Origin: Phyto melanocephala
Taxonomy: Eukaryota > Arthropoda > Insecta > Diptera > Rhinophoridae
DNA length: 64,000 nt
Direction of reading: 5' to 3'
Assembly (NCBI GenBank): GCA_941918925.1
Contig: OW799235.1
Span: 109,681,076 to 109,745,075 of the forward strand
Part shown: positions 25,701 to 37,157 of the stretch, one piece after another
Layout of the letters: each line of letters begins with the position of its first letter
Position numbering within the stretch: position 1 is the first letter of the stretch
Program-made: the position numbers and the translations under genes
The notes under the pieces: generated by a model
What the model saw: only the letters and a program-made list of their open reading frames with translations
What the model was told of the DNA's origin: nothing
The model's database searches: none

Positions 25701-26596
25701 TAAAAGAGTATCTCTGAGAGCTTTGCGAGTAATTAGTGACATAAAAGTGACAATTTATATAAAAAAACAACTGCTATTTTCTCAAGTTTTCAAAATAGAA
25801 GAACAAAAACAAAATCTAAACAATGTAGTTTAAAATTAAAAGAAGAAAATATTAAAACAAAACACCGAATTTAAAATTATATTAAAAAAAAATAAAAATA
25901 AAAATAAAATAAATAAAAGTAAATTTTCATTTATAAAATTTGAAAAAAGTAGTTATTTATATACTTACAAATAAAAAAAAATGTAGCTTAAGACTGAAAG
26001 TGAAATTATAAGAACAAAATTATTAATTGCTACATAAATAACAAACTTACCTAATAATGAAGAAAAAAGATTAATAAAAGAATCTTTAATTTATACATCT
26101 AAAAAGTATTTAAGTATAATAAGGGGAAAGTTAAAATGCCATTATAATAATTGACTAGAATGCTTAAGGAATATGAAAAGAAAATAATATATTAAAATAG
26201 GATTTTTCTTTTATAAGATATTGTCTTAACAAAAAAAATATATAAATATATAAACATTTTGGATTAAATCACCCTAAATGTATAAAATATTAAAAAACAC
26301 TTTAATTTGTTTCTACAAAAATATGTGAATTATTAGAAAATTTTTTTCTATTATTAAATTTATATACTTAATCTTTTTTTATTTTTTTGTCAGTTAACAG
26401 TGAATTTAAAGATCTAAATAAAATTACGATTTTATTAAAATAATTCTTTAAGAAAATGCGGCTCCTTTCACAAAACAGTTTGCGGAGTTAACATTTTGTA
26501 CTTATTAACCAAAAAAAAAAACGCCTATTGTGCTGCAAGGTACCCGGATACCTATACGAAAGTTACATGAAGAAAAAAACATTTTCGCACTAAATA
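22701..26596. other. Long AT-rich stretch with no gene recognised
   Basis: Long A and T runs, especially 25600-26400, with no coding frame and no paired repeats. GGTACCCGG near 26539 resembles the palindromic motif at 28586. Confidence 0.5.
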
Positions 26597-27040
26597 AAGG
26601 GTCCGCCATTTAACGTTTTTTTTTTCAACTAGTGCTTATTTCGTGAATGGTAACACTTAGCTTATGTTTGATTTGACAGATAATTAGTTTTATCCTTCCG
26701 CTGAACGAATATGGTTGTGTATATGCTTGAACAACGCTGGGAAATATTGCGACATTACTTTTGGCGATTTTGCCAAAAAAATCATCTTTTCAGACGAAGC
26801 TCATATTGATCTTTGCGGGTATGTAAACAAGCAAAATTGTCGCATTTGGGGCACAGAAAACCCGCACGTATACTTTGAAAGGCCGATACACCCAAAACGA
26901 GTCACTGTTTGTTTCGGATTTTGATCCAGAGGCATAATTGGGCCATTTGATTTCAACAGTACGGCGCTACGTGCTACACAGCCAAAGCTACACTTTTTGA
27001 TAGCATTTTCAAAAAAAAAAAAGTTATTTGGCGGACCCTT
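26597..27040 (+). mobile_element. Non-autonomous mariner copy 2, complete ends, twice deleted
   Basis: The ends are clean inverted repeats: left AAGGGTCCGCCATTTAACG, right in reverse AAGGGTCCGCCAAATAACT, each flanked by TA (26595-26596 and 27041-27042), the mariner target duplication. Inside, the frame has a stub (VVYMLEQRWEILRHYF) joined to KKIIFSDEAHIDLCGYVNKQ, RIWGTENPHVY and HPKRVTVCFGF. This junction is shared with copies 1 and 3. A second deletion joins GPFDF to the STVRRYVLHSQSYT-like out-of-frame remnant of the QQDGATCHTAEATL segment. At 444 bp it is a MITE-sized derivative that keeps both ends, so it may still be recognised by a related transposase. Confidence 0.9.
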
Positions 27041-27354
27041 TACTTAGTCAAAATGTTGCAAATTTATATAAGAAGAAGAATTCTGTACTTTTCTTGGTTT
27101 ATGATTAGTTCTGTTGTGCACAAATCAAACAGAATACATGTATCTGAACTGTTGAAACCCACTAATTTGCCATTTTATTGGGCAGCAATGTCACACAACA
27201 AAATCAGAATGCTTTAATGTATATGCCATTACATTTTACATAGTACATGCCGTCAAAATATGAAATGTATGGCATATAGAAACCAATAAAATTAGAACAA
27301 TTATTTGGTAAATCATCTTGCAAACACAAAACAAGTCGATGGCCGCTGTGACTA
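27041..27354. other. Short spacer with no gene recognised
   Basis: About 310 bases of AT-rich DNA between two mobile elements; nothing coding seen. Confidence 0.5.
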
Positions 27355-28030
27355 TTTATATTCCCTTCACCTGTTTAGCACAAGGGTATATATAACTTTG
27401 TCATTCCGTGTGAAATTTCTACAATTTTCATTTCCGACCCCATAAAGTATATATTTTCTAAAGCTTATGAATAGAGAAGTTGATTAAGCTCTGCCCGTCT
27501 GTCCGTCTGCTCGCCTGTCCGTGTGTTGGTAGAAATCAACTTTTAGAAGCAACTATATGTTCTTCAGATCTGAGTATGGTATTAATCTTTTGGAAATATC
27601 CAGAAATGAATCGGTATTGAAATTCAGCACAATCGCCCCATAACTTTCTGAGATATGAGCAAAAAAACACGACCACCTCGTTTATTTTTCACAATTACAA
27701 CAATAACGTGCATATAAACTGGTTACAGTAAGTAAACGTGACACCCAATCCCAGCTGAGCCAAAAAAAAATTTTCTTGTTTTACTTTATTTTGTATTTTA
27801 TATGTTATTTATATTTTTATGATATTTTTTTTATTTTTTTTAAAAATTTTTTTTTAATTTTTTAAAACAATTTTTTTTTTAATTTTTTGTAATTTTTTTT
27901 ATTGTTTTTTTTTTAATACATTTCTAATTTTTTTTTTTGGAAACATGTACATACGCAAACTCAATTTATAATTTTGTGAAGGGTATATAAGATTCGGCAC
28001 TGCCTATTATATCATCTTACTTGTTTTTTA
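27355..28030 (+). mobile_element. Hairpin-tailed dispersed repeat, ~0.68 kb subfamily member
   Basis: It begins with TATATTCCCTTCAC, which is the inverse of GTGAAGGGTATATA near the other end (about 27976-27989). After that comes a tail, AAGATTCGGCACTGCC … ATCATCTTACTTGTT. The 5' part has GTCATTCCGTGTGAA, GACCCCATAAAGTATATATT and a run of CCGTCTGTCCGTCTG-type units. All are shared in the same order with the larger copies at 35432-37921 and 40218-42417. The centre is a T-rich low-complexity block (27770-27930). No protein is encoded. Class is unresolved; see the Helentron/HINE discussion in the findings. Confidence 0.75.
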
Positions 28031-28399
28031 ATGCTTTTGATATAACAGTATCCAGCATAAATTTAGTGATCGTCATGGAAAACATTTAAAAGATTTAAAA
28101 TCATTGATTTGTGTTAGTTGGAAGTGTTTACATCTGCTTACAACTGCATAAAAGAAAAATTCGTAAAACTTGCATTGATTGTTCAAAGTCAATCTGCAGT
28201 GAATATTCGACTAATCGTTCAATGTATACAAACTACCAAAAAGATGCTCAATAGAATTTTATTCCTTTTTGTTTTTATTATTTATGGAATTTTTTTTTTT
28301 AATGTTAATCAAATAAATTGTTAACTTTTATCTTTTATATAGGTTTGTATTTTTATTTTTTCAGAGCTACTACTAACTTCAAAAAATATACTTGCAATG
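28031..28399. other. No gene recognised
   Basis: AT-rich. A small open frame at 28118-28324 has no recognisable protein features. Confidence 0.45.
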
Positions 28400-28621
28400 A
28401 CCCGGGTACCTTAGTGAGTAGTTAAGGGTGTGAAGAGTAAATTGATCTGTCACGCAACTTTCAAAAACTTTTTAACTGTACGGCTGCAAAAATACAAAAT
28501 TTTTTTTTAAATTAGTAGTTTCCCAGATGTATCAGATGTGCAGATTATTAAATTAAGTGAACAAATTTTATTTGAAAATGCCAAAGGTACCCGGGTACCT
28601 GGGTGCACACATAAGGGTTAA
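28400..28621. repeat. Pair of CCCGGGTACC palindromes next to a TTAA-CCC end
   Basis: ACCCGGGTACC at 28400-28410 and the perfect palindrome GGTACCCGGGTACC at 28586-28599 lie ~190 bases apart. The right edge in reverse reads TTAACCCTTATGTGTGCACC, which looks like a piggyBac-type end (TTAA then CCC). I could not find a convincing matching left end. Treat it as a possible solo end. Confidence 0.3.
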
Positions 28622-31600
28622 CAAAACGACTTTATCGGAGTCGTGAAAAATCAGTAAATATGATCGTTTTTGCTTCTTCGATGTCCATTTTGGTTGTATA
28701 ACTTGAAAATGCAATATATATTTTTTAATTTTTAGAATTTATTTTTAAACATTGTCACAAAATAAATTATTTCAACTATTTGCATTTATTGGCTATGATA
28801 TTTTTCCATCTTTCTGCTAATATAGGAATTCTTAGCTAAACGAACAACTTATCTTTTGAGGCCAAGGACAATTAATTTCGGATACGTTGTTATTAAAAAC
28901 AACTTGTTCGTTTTTTAACAGATATTGTAACCGAAAGCTGTAATGAAAGAGTAATATGGTGACATGTATGGCCGTTAATTGTATACTTTTTTTCGACTAA
29001 TTTTCCCTTCGAACGTATAAATTTCATTCCGTAAAGGTTCTCTGTTTAGTCACATTTCACCTGTTATGGTCAGACCAAACACAGAGCATTACCCCAGCAA
29101 TATGGTGACATTTCACTTGGCTGGTCGGGCTTCAGATGTTATGTCTGGCACTTCGTTTTCTGGTAGTGATATTCTGTTTTTCTTTCAAGATCTATTGACT
29201 TTAATTCGCATGACTCCCAATTTGTGTGATTTTGGATGAGGTTTGCTGCTTGTAAACGTTTGCAATTTAATTAAGTAGCTGTCAATGAACTAGCAAGCTC
29301 TTGTTGAGCTTACAAACAAATCTAGTAATGCCTTGAATTCTTGGCGCATTAACTTTTTTAGCTGGCCTGGACATTCTTTGTCATCAGTGTCAATACTTCT
29401 CAACTGAACAAACAATATCTTGCACATGGAAACCGATGCAGCATATTTACGACGAGCTTCGGCGAGTAATCGGTTTCAGCGCGCTGATTCCGAACCATAC
29501 GACTGATACGAAGCAATGGCAGTTTGGAAACTGATTATATTTTTTTAAAATTTTTAATTGTATTTGAGAGTTGTATCTACCATGTTATAAATTTAAAGAA
29601 ATTTATTATAAATTTAATTAAATTTGTGGAAGAAAAAATAAAAATTTAAAAATCATTCAACCAATAAATTGCTTAATAAATATTTTCTATTTTATTTGAA
29701 TCTGCTGTATGTATTTAGTAAACTTTTAAGAATATAAATATTTAATAAACTAAGCAATTAATTTTGAAATAGTAGTTAAATAAAAAAAAAATAAAAAACA
29801 TATTTCTATAAATATTGTTTAATAAAAAAAAAAGAAAAAAAAATTGAATATGTAGCTTGTGTGAATAAAAGAAATAAAAACCTACAAATTTCAAATTCAT
29901 AATAAAAATCCTTTTTTACATACATACATATATTTAATAAAGAATTTAATAATTATGTTTTTTTTAAACGTATTAATATTTAATTTTTAATAAATTTAAT
30001 ATGTTTTTATTTTTATATTTACCTAAAACTAAATGTATATGTATTATAGCTTTAGGACATATATATTCTATATAAGTATGTATGTAACAATATATTTAAG
30101 ACTCTTATAAGGTTTTACTAATAAGTTTAAAATAATAATATTAAATACAAAAAAAAAGCAAACAACAACAAAAATATAAATACTGCAAAATAAACTTGTA
30201 CTTAAATAGATATATTTTTCAAAAGTAGATGTTACGGAAAAAAATTCAATATAAAAAAATCTGAAAAGAAAATGAGAAAAGAAAAATATTTATATTTTTC
30301 CTTTTTTATAAAATAATTTACAAGAATATAATAAGGAAAGTAAAAAAACCGCAAAAAAAAAATAGAATCATAAATGTCCCGGAGCAAAATAAAGAATAAA
30401 GTCATTTAATTTATATTAAATATTAAAACAAGATCATAAAACTAAGAAAAAATAAAAATATGAAAAATTATACAAATAATAAAACAAATAACAAAATAAA
30501 ACTAAACAATTTATAAATTACAACCCAAATAATAAAATTGAGACACACATACTCACACACTCACATAAAAAAAAAATTAAAACTAAAGAATAATATATAA
30601 AAAACCACAAAAATAGTTTATGAACAAAATAGTTTAAACACAAAATGAAATGAATTGTAATGTAATTTATGCAGTCAGATATGAATGAAACAAACCAAAA
30701 AACAAAAAAACACATATAAAAGAGAATAAAAATCTAGAATTATATTCAATAAAAAATCTCCTCTCCTTTTACCTCTTCCCTGTCCCCCTAAAGAAAAACA
30801 AATGGAAAACTATACCTAAATATATATTTAATGTAAAAAATAAATTGTATGAATTGTTTCTTTTTTTTAAAAGCAATGAGATTTTCAATGCAAATACCTA
30901 ATATTGAGGAAGTAAGTACTCCATTACTACATTACGGAATTGTAATAAAATATGGCCAAAAGGCAAATTTCCTAGCACAACAATAAGTCAATCAAGTGAT
31001 AGCGTCAGCTAAGTAAATGTATGTATGTTTGCCTTTTTGTATGTAGTTGTATTGGATACTGGAGCGAATTCCAAGAGATTTTAATTTTTACGATTGTAAC
31101 TGGCTATCGTATATCACGTATTGTGATATTTATTTAAATAAAAATGTCAGACAGTAAAAACTATATGTTAGGAGTGAGAAAAAAAAAATAATCCTTACAC
31201 ACATTTATTTATTATTTCTTGTAGCAATATTTAAATATTTGATCTAGTAATCTTTGAAAAATATGTCAATTGTTATTCTTAATCACAACCATGCAGGGTG
31301 CACTTATACAAGGTGGCGGTGCCAGCCCAGCTGACTATTTTTTTGTGTTCTGGAGTATGTCAAACTACATATTTACAAAAAATTATTTCAACTTCGGGAA
31401 TTGTCAAACTCCATACATAAAAAAAGAGAGACAGAAATTTCTCTCCTTTACGCTATCATCTTATGTAATTACACCATTCAACCATGCAGATTTGTTGCGA
31501 ATTTCATAATAATGAGTGACAAGAAAGAAATATGTGTTAAAATTATTAAAAATGTTTGTATAGAAGAATTAAAAATAAAAAATTAACTTAAGCCAGAAAT

Positions 31601-32968
31601 AAATAAATATCGTCTTTAAAACATTATAAATTCGTATCAAGGCGAATTCAATAAGGTAAACTAGTCGCTAAAACAACTACGAAGTGAAAAAATACAACGT
31701 GTATTTAGTTAGTTTAAAACAAAACGATATGTCAATAAGTTGTTTACAAATTGCTTGTTTCGAGATATTTCTTATAGATATCTGACAAATGAATGACAAG
31801 TGTCAAGCTGGGTAGTTAGTTGTGGTTAATACATACATAAGTGCATATCAAGTTCAATTAAATAGTATTGATTTATTAAATGAGCTGTAATTTTTTATAT
31901 ATATATATATAATGACCTTAAATAAGATTAACAAATATGTTATTTTTGTACCGAATGGGACACTTTTCTCTTTAAATAGATAGCAAAAATATATTTGACA
32001 AAAAAGTGAATTTGCAGGGTTTCAACTGGTGACGAGGTGATTAACTTTAAGTAAAAACACTAATGATTTTAACATATGCTTGTCATTGAAGACCATGTGT
32101 TTACATCAACATATTAATGAACTGCACGCCATTCTAATAAGTGCATGGAACTCATGCATATATAATGAAGGGCATCGGATATTTCATGAGTTGAATTTGT
32201 GTGTTTATATGAATTCTTTAGATATTTTGCACGATGTGGCTTTGCACTACTTCCAATTTATTTTGCTGGGATCTTTTATTTTTTTATTAAATTTAAAAAT
32301 TTTTTGAAATATTTCTTATTTCTGTTAAATCTACAAACAACAAGATTTATTGATTTAAAAATTTTGTATTCTCTGTGATAATTAAACAATTTTTGGTCTT
32401 TTCTTAAACATTTGCATAAATTTCGCAGAAAATTTTACTTTGTTTGTACTTTTGTTATTGAAAAATCTGTACACAACCAATATTTATACTTATGTATTTA
32501 TATTTATGTACGAGCGAGTGAATTAACAAATATTCATGAAATTTAATTTTCCTGTATGTGATTTCCTAATATGTATGAGTGAGCTTTAACATAGATCATA
32601 CAAATAGAATTACTTTGTCAAACACATTAAATCTTACTAGAAAATTCAATCAAATAAATTCTGACGTAAATATAATAAACTTATTAAAACTTCTAAAAAC
32701 AAGAGAAAAAACGTATAACTATTTCCATTTCAAGAAAACTAAAAATAGAAAATATATGATATATTCAGTCAAATCTGTGCAAATCTATATTAAAATGATA
32801 TTAAAATAAAAGACGTCTGCAATTGATTGGCATGTGACAAAGAAATACTGTAGTGGTTTTTCAATATGAAAACTACTCAACCTTTCAAAATTGTTTGTTG
32901 TCTGTGTATGAGTGCTTAGGTAAGTATGTACATATGTATGTACTTATGTACGACATTTTTATTTAATA
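28622..32968. other. Long AT-rich stretch with no gene recognised
   Basis: The part at about 28940-29530 is GC-richer and contains non-repetitive, perhaps transposon-derived sequence, but I found no frame or ends. 29560-30900 is extremely A-rich. 31270-31600 has overlapping small open frames that look like chance. Confidence 0.45.
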
Positions 32969-33060
32969 CTAGCCAAACCCGGCGCGCGTTGCTACGACCC
33001 TTAATGAATCAAAATGCATTCTGAATTTTAATTGAATATCAAGTGCAAAAACCTAAAAAT

Positions 33061-33600
33061 TATAATTTTTTTATGGGCGTAGCATTGCCCACTTTTCTAA
33101 TCACGAAATTGTAAAGTCGTAACAGCTCAATATGTGTGCAAAGTTTCAGAAGAATCGGACCAGTGGAAGTACCTCAAAATTATAATTGTTTTTATGGGCG
33201 TGGCCCTGCCCACTTTTCTAGTCACGAAATTGTAAAGTCATAACAGCTCAATATGTGTGCAAAGTTTCAGAATAATCGGTCCAGTGCAAGTACCTCAAAA
33301 TGATACCTTTTTTTTATGGGCGTGGCACTGCCCACTTTTCTAATCACGAAATTATTTAGCTATGACAGCTCAATATGTGTGCAAAGTTTCAGAAAAATCG
33401 ATCCAGTGCAAGTAGCTCAAAATTAAAGCTTTTTTAGGGGCGTGGCCCCGCCCACTTTTCTTATCACGAAATTATTTAGTCATGACAGCTCGATATGTGT
33501 GCAAAGTTTCAGAAAAATCGGTCAAGTGCAAGTAGCTAAAAATGATAACTAATTTTTATGGGCGTGGCACCGCCCACTTTTATTCACCCATAAACACTCC
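33061..33600. repeat. ~120-bp tandem array inside the Helitron, about 4.5 units
   Basis: Each unit carries GGGCGTGGC(A/C)CTGCCCACTTT, CACGAAATT, CAGCTCAATATGTGTGCAAA, GTTTCAGAAAAATCG and GTGCAAGTA. GGGCGT recurs at about 33075, 33196, 33318, 33438 and 33560, a 120-122 base period. The GGGCG…CGCCC core can fold on itself. Units have diverged by several substitutions each. Confidence 0.9.
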
Positions 33601-33667
33601 CTGGTATGTGTACAACAACTTACCAAAGTTTGAGCCCGATCGGTTTTACAGTTTCGGAGTCTATAGC

Positions 33668-33670
<3 letters not shown>

Positions 33671-33704
<34 letters not shown>
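33671..33704. repeat. (CA)17 microsatellite
   Basis: Thirty-four bases of perfect CA repeat, near the 5' end of the Helitron-like element (as read on the minus strand). Confidence 0.97.
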
Positions 33705-33708
<4 letters not shown>

Positions 33709-33728
33709 TTCACTTTTATATATATAGA

Positions 33729-34784
33729 TTCAATTATTCTCCTGTAATAATATTATGTGAGAAATATTATTTTAATATGTATGTACCCTGCAAAAAAAAC
33801 CGAACTTTGTGGTATATTCTAACATAAATGGACTAATTACAATATGGGTCTATATAATGCATAAACCATACAATTTTCAAGAAATAGTTTGTAGTTTAAA
33901 GAAATTTGTTCGTGTTTTAACGATTATATATAGTGTTGTAGTGTGTATAATGGTCGTATAAAGGTGCTCAATCGAGTAGTTACAAAAACGTGGTTTGAGA
34001 CTACTCCGATGGGTTATATGGTCAAGCCCAAAAACATTATTATGTTAAATCGATCGTGGTTTCTTTTCATTTGGGCAACCTTTGAATTAGTGCTTAGTCT
34101 ATTCCGGAGTATACTTTACATGCGTTTATGGACTAGATGCGTTAACTGCAGGGTAAATGTATTAATGAAATTATATTCTTAATGAATATTAACATAGAAA
34201 ATAAATATAAAGTATTAGCAAAAGAGCATTAAGTTATGATGAGAGAAGACAGAGTGAAGTTTAAAGATCGGAATGCAGTAAACAATTTAATATTTTAAAA
34301 TACGGTTGAATGATCTGAACTTGTAAAATATATGGGAATCAAATTATCGCGTTAAATTTAGAAGAGAACAGTAATTATAGTTGACCAAGGCAATTTCTAA
34401 AATATACCATATAGACAAAGCAATGAAAAATATCTTGGATATGATACACATACTATAGTTTGTAACGCAACCACTACATTCCCTACATATATTAATTTAT
34501 CGGTTAATGAAGAGGCACCTTGCTAAAGAGCTCATACTATCTATCATTTATTCCTATCTATCAGCGACAGAGAGAAGTCAAACAATTTACAAGCAGCCAC
34601 TTATAATAGAAGGCGATAGCACTCAGAGACATATATGAATCATATCCGAATCAGTTTTTTCTTTAGAGTAACCGCAGCTACTACGTACTTTGCTAAGAGA
34701 CCTTCCCAAACTAGTTTAAAACAAGTTCTAAAGGCTTATTGATTCACGAGGTTCCGGATAAGTCTCTAATGAGCCATTAACTAA
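33729..34784. other. No gene recognised
   Basis: Slightly less AT-rich than its neighbours; the open frame at 33943-34182 has no recognised similarity. No repeat ends found. Confidence 0.45.
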
Positions 34785-35075
34785 TTCTCTAAAAGTTTTT
34801 TTTTTTTTTTTTTTGTTTTTTATTAACTCATAATTTATTTATTGGATCTTTCTATATTAATAAAATGACAATAAGTATTAAAATCTTAAATTAACTAATT
34901 TCTGGGTATTTTGCCATAGCAATAGAGACTCCAGTTTTCATTGCATAGTGGTCATTATTCTAACGAGACCGCGAGGGCCAATGTGTCGATCCTCCTGAGT
35001 CGAGTATGTCCATTATAATACAGCAGATTCTATGCGAGAGGATTTGGATGAGTTTCCAGTTTTCTCTAAAAGTTT
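34785..35075 (-). mobile_element. Retroposed, 5'-truncated poly(A) sequence with a 14-bp target duplication
   Basis: TTCTCTAAAAGTTT occurs perfectly at 34785-34798 and at 35062-35075. Between them lies a 263-bp insert that, on the minus strand, ends with AATAAATAAATTATGAG, TTAATAAAAAAC and then a run of about 15 A. A long direct repeat, a poly(A) tail with a polyadenylation signal a short distance upstream, and truncation at the other side are the hallmarks of target-primed insertion by LINE machinery. The source RNA is not recognised: it may be a host mRNA 3' end (processed pseudogene), a SINE or a LINE tail. The perfect duplication says the event is recent. Confidence 0.85.
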
Positions 35076-35431
35076 GCTAAATCTCACACATTATGGCTTC
35101 AAGAAGCAGAAGGTATGAGTCCCACCCCTCTAAATTATATTGACACAAGGGCCGGACAATAGCCAAGAGCCAAAAAAAATATGCATCTTGTTACCATTAA
35201 AAATAAATTCTAATTCTTTCGCTTCAAATATTTTAATTATTATTACCGCATTTAAAGGTAAATAATTGATTAAATCTAATTAAACTTGTTGATGTTTATG
35301 AACTCATAATTATAGTTAACACACAGGCCTACTAATTAGGTTAACTTTTCTACATATCACTACCTGCAACAGTTTCTTATATTTTATTTTTTTTTTTTTA
35401 GATGTTTTCGTATACATATGTATGTATTTCA
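35076..35431. other. No gene recognised
   Basis: AT-rich flank between the retroposed insert and the large repeat copy A. Confidence 0.5.
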
Positions 35432-36080
35432 TTTTTATACCCGCCACCAAAAAAATGGTGGGGGTATATTCATTTTGTCATTCCGTTTGTAACACATCGA
35501 AATATCCATTTTAGACCCCATAAAGTATATATATTCTGAATCAGGGTTTGATTTGATGACGATCTAGCTATGTCCGTCCGTCTGTCCGTCTGTCCGTCTG
35601 TCCGTCTGTCCGTCTGTCCGTCTGTTGAAAGCACGATAGAGATCGCACCGAAAAAGCTAGGGGGCTCAAATTTTGCCAGAATCTTTCTTATAAACAAGGT
35701 TTGTTTGGTATTGAAAATGGGCTAAATCGGAATATTAGGAAGAAAGTTATAGCTCGAAAAGCAAGAGTAGGTCGAAAAAACCGTGTCCTTCGAACATCGA
35801 ATAAAATGGAATTGTGTCCAAACGCATTAACGTAGACTCATGAAACTCCGAATATATATTTCCTGAGTAAAAACAATATTTCTGCCCGAAAATTATTTAA
35901 ATCTATGCATTAGGAGAGGAGTTATCGCTCAAAATGTACGAAAATTTATACCGCACAGTGTATTTTTCGGTATATTTAAAAACAAAAACGTTATAAAAGC
36001 AACAAAATTGGATGTACGACTCTGAAATTTTGCACACTTTGCTTTTTGGTGAGATGCTTTTTTGTAACGAAAAATCAATG

Positions 36081-37110
36081 TGCCACGCCCACTTTTACGC
36101 CCACCTCCCATATAACGTTTTACCCAAAATTCATATAATTTCTCTATTAATAAAGATTTTGGAATAATAAAGGGCTATATTGAAACACCTAAGTTGTACT
36201 CATTCACAAAAATAATTTTGACACGCCTACTATAACGCCCACTTTTCACGTTATCTACCGTTAATGAAATTTAAAAGCTCATAAAACCGCCAAAATTAGA
36301 GGTATGATGATCAAATTTGCTAGGTATATCCCCCTAGGCAATATCATTACTGTGCCAGAAAATTAAGGTGCCACGCCCATTTTTACGCCCACCTCCCATA
36401 TAACGTTTTACTTAAAATTCATATAATTTCTCTATTAATAAATATTTTGGAATAATAAAGGGCTATATTGAAACACCTAAGTTGTACTCATTCGCAAAAA
36501 CAACTTTGACACGCCTACTATAACGCCCACTTTTTACGTTATCTACCGTTAATGAAATTTTAAAGCTCATAAAACCGCCAAAATTAGAGGTATGATGATC
36601 AAATTTGCTAGGTATATCCCCCTAGGCAATATCATTACTGTGCCAGAAAATTAAGGTGCCACGCCCATTTTTACGCCCACCTCCCATATAACGTTTTACT
36701 TAAAATTCATATAATTTCTCTGTTAATAAATATTTTGGAATAATAAAGGACTATATTGAAACACCTAGGTTGTACTCATTCGCAAAAATAACTTTGACAC
36801 GCCTACTATAACGCCCACTTTTCACGTTATCTACCGTTAATGAAATTTAAAAGCTCATAAAACCGCCAAAATTAGAGGTATGATGATCAAATTTGCTAGG
36901 TATATCCCCCTAGGCAATATCATTACTGTGCCAGAAAATAAGGTGCCACGCCCATTTTTACGCCCACCTCCCATATAACGGTTTATCTTAAATTCATGTA
37001 ATTTCTCTATTGACAAAGTTTTTGGGAAAATAAAGGACTATATTGAAATAAAAGTTGTTTTTAATAGTAGAAACTTTATTGACACGCCTTCTTTAACGCC
37101 CACTTTCATT
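36081..37110. repeat. ~287-bp tandem units inside copy A, about 3.5
   Basis: Each unit begins GTGCCACGCCCA(C/T)TTTTACG and contains CCTCCCATATAACGTTTTA, CTATATTGAAACACCTA, CACGCCTACTATAACGCCCA, CGTTATCTACCGTTAATGAA and CCCCCTAGGCAATATCATTA. Starts at about 36081, 36371, 36657 and 36943; the last is partial. Units are very similar to each other. Confidence 0.9.
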
Positions 37111-37157
37111 GAAAGACTACATTTACAAAAGCATTATAGTAGCATATCAAAGTTATA

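Larger units (their letters stand above)
32969..33728 (-). mobile_element. Non-autonomous Helitron-like element 1
   Basis: Read on the minus strand, it starts TCTATATATATAAAAGTG and ends GCGCGCCGGGTTTGGCTAG, sitting between host A (33729, as read in reverse) and T. TC…CTAG ends, an A|T insertion point and no target duplication are the canonical Helitron signature. A GC-rich stretch (GCGCGCCGGG) precedes the CTAG end, where a hairpin would be expected. The interior is ~4.5 tandem ~120-bp units and a CA microsatellite, with no protein. The copy at 44214-44603 has the same ends. Confidence 0.75.

Noticed and set aside
28940..29530. GC-richer block suggestive of a transposase remnant
   Set aside because: No translated frame gave a recognisable motif and no ends were found, so no element is called.
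33061..33600. CRISPR-like regular repeats
   Set aside because: Units of ~120 bp are contiguous without unique spacers and lie inside a Helitron-like element of a eukaryotic genome.
35470..35697. Frame with a T-D-R-R-T-D-G-Q repeat pattern in copy A (and 42177-42380 in B)
   Set aside because: The peptide repeat is just the CCGTCTGT octamer translated in reverse. Length follows octamer number.
35929..36111. 60-codon frame found in both copies A and B (also 41763-41945)
   Set aside because: Conserved only because the two repeats are nearly identical DNA. No protein features, and differences are not biased to silent sites by eye.
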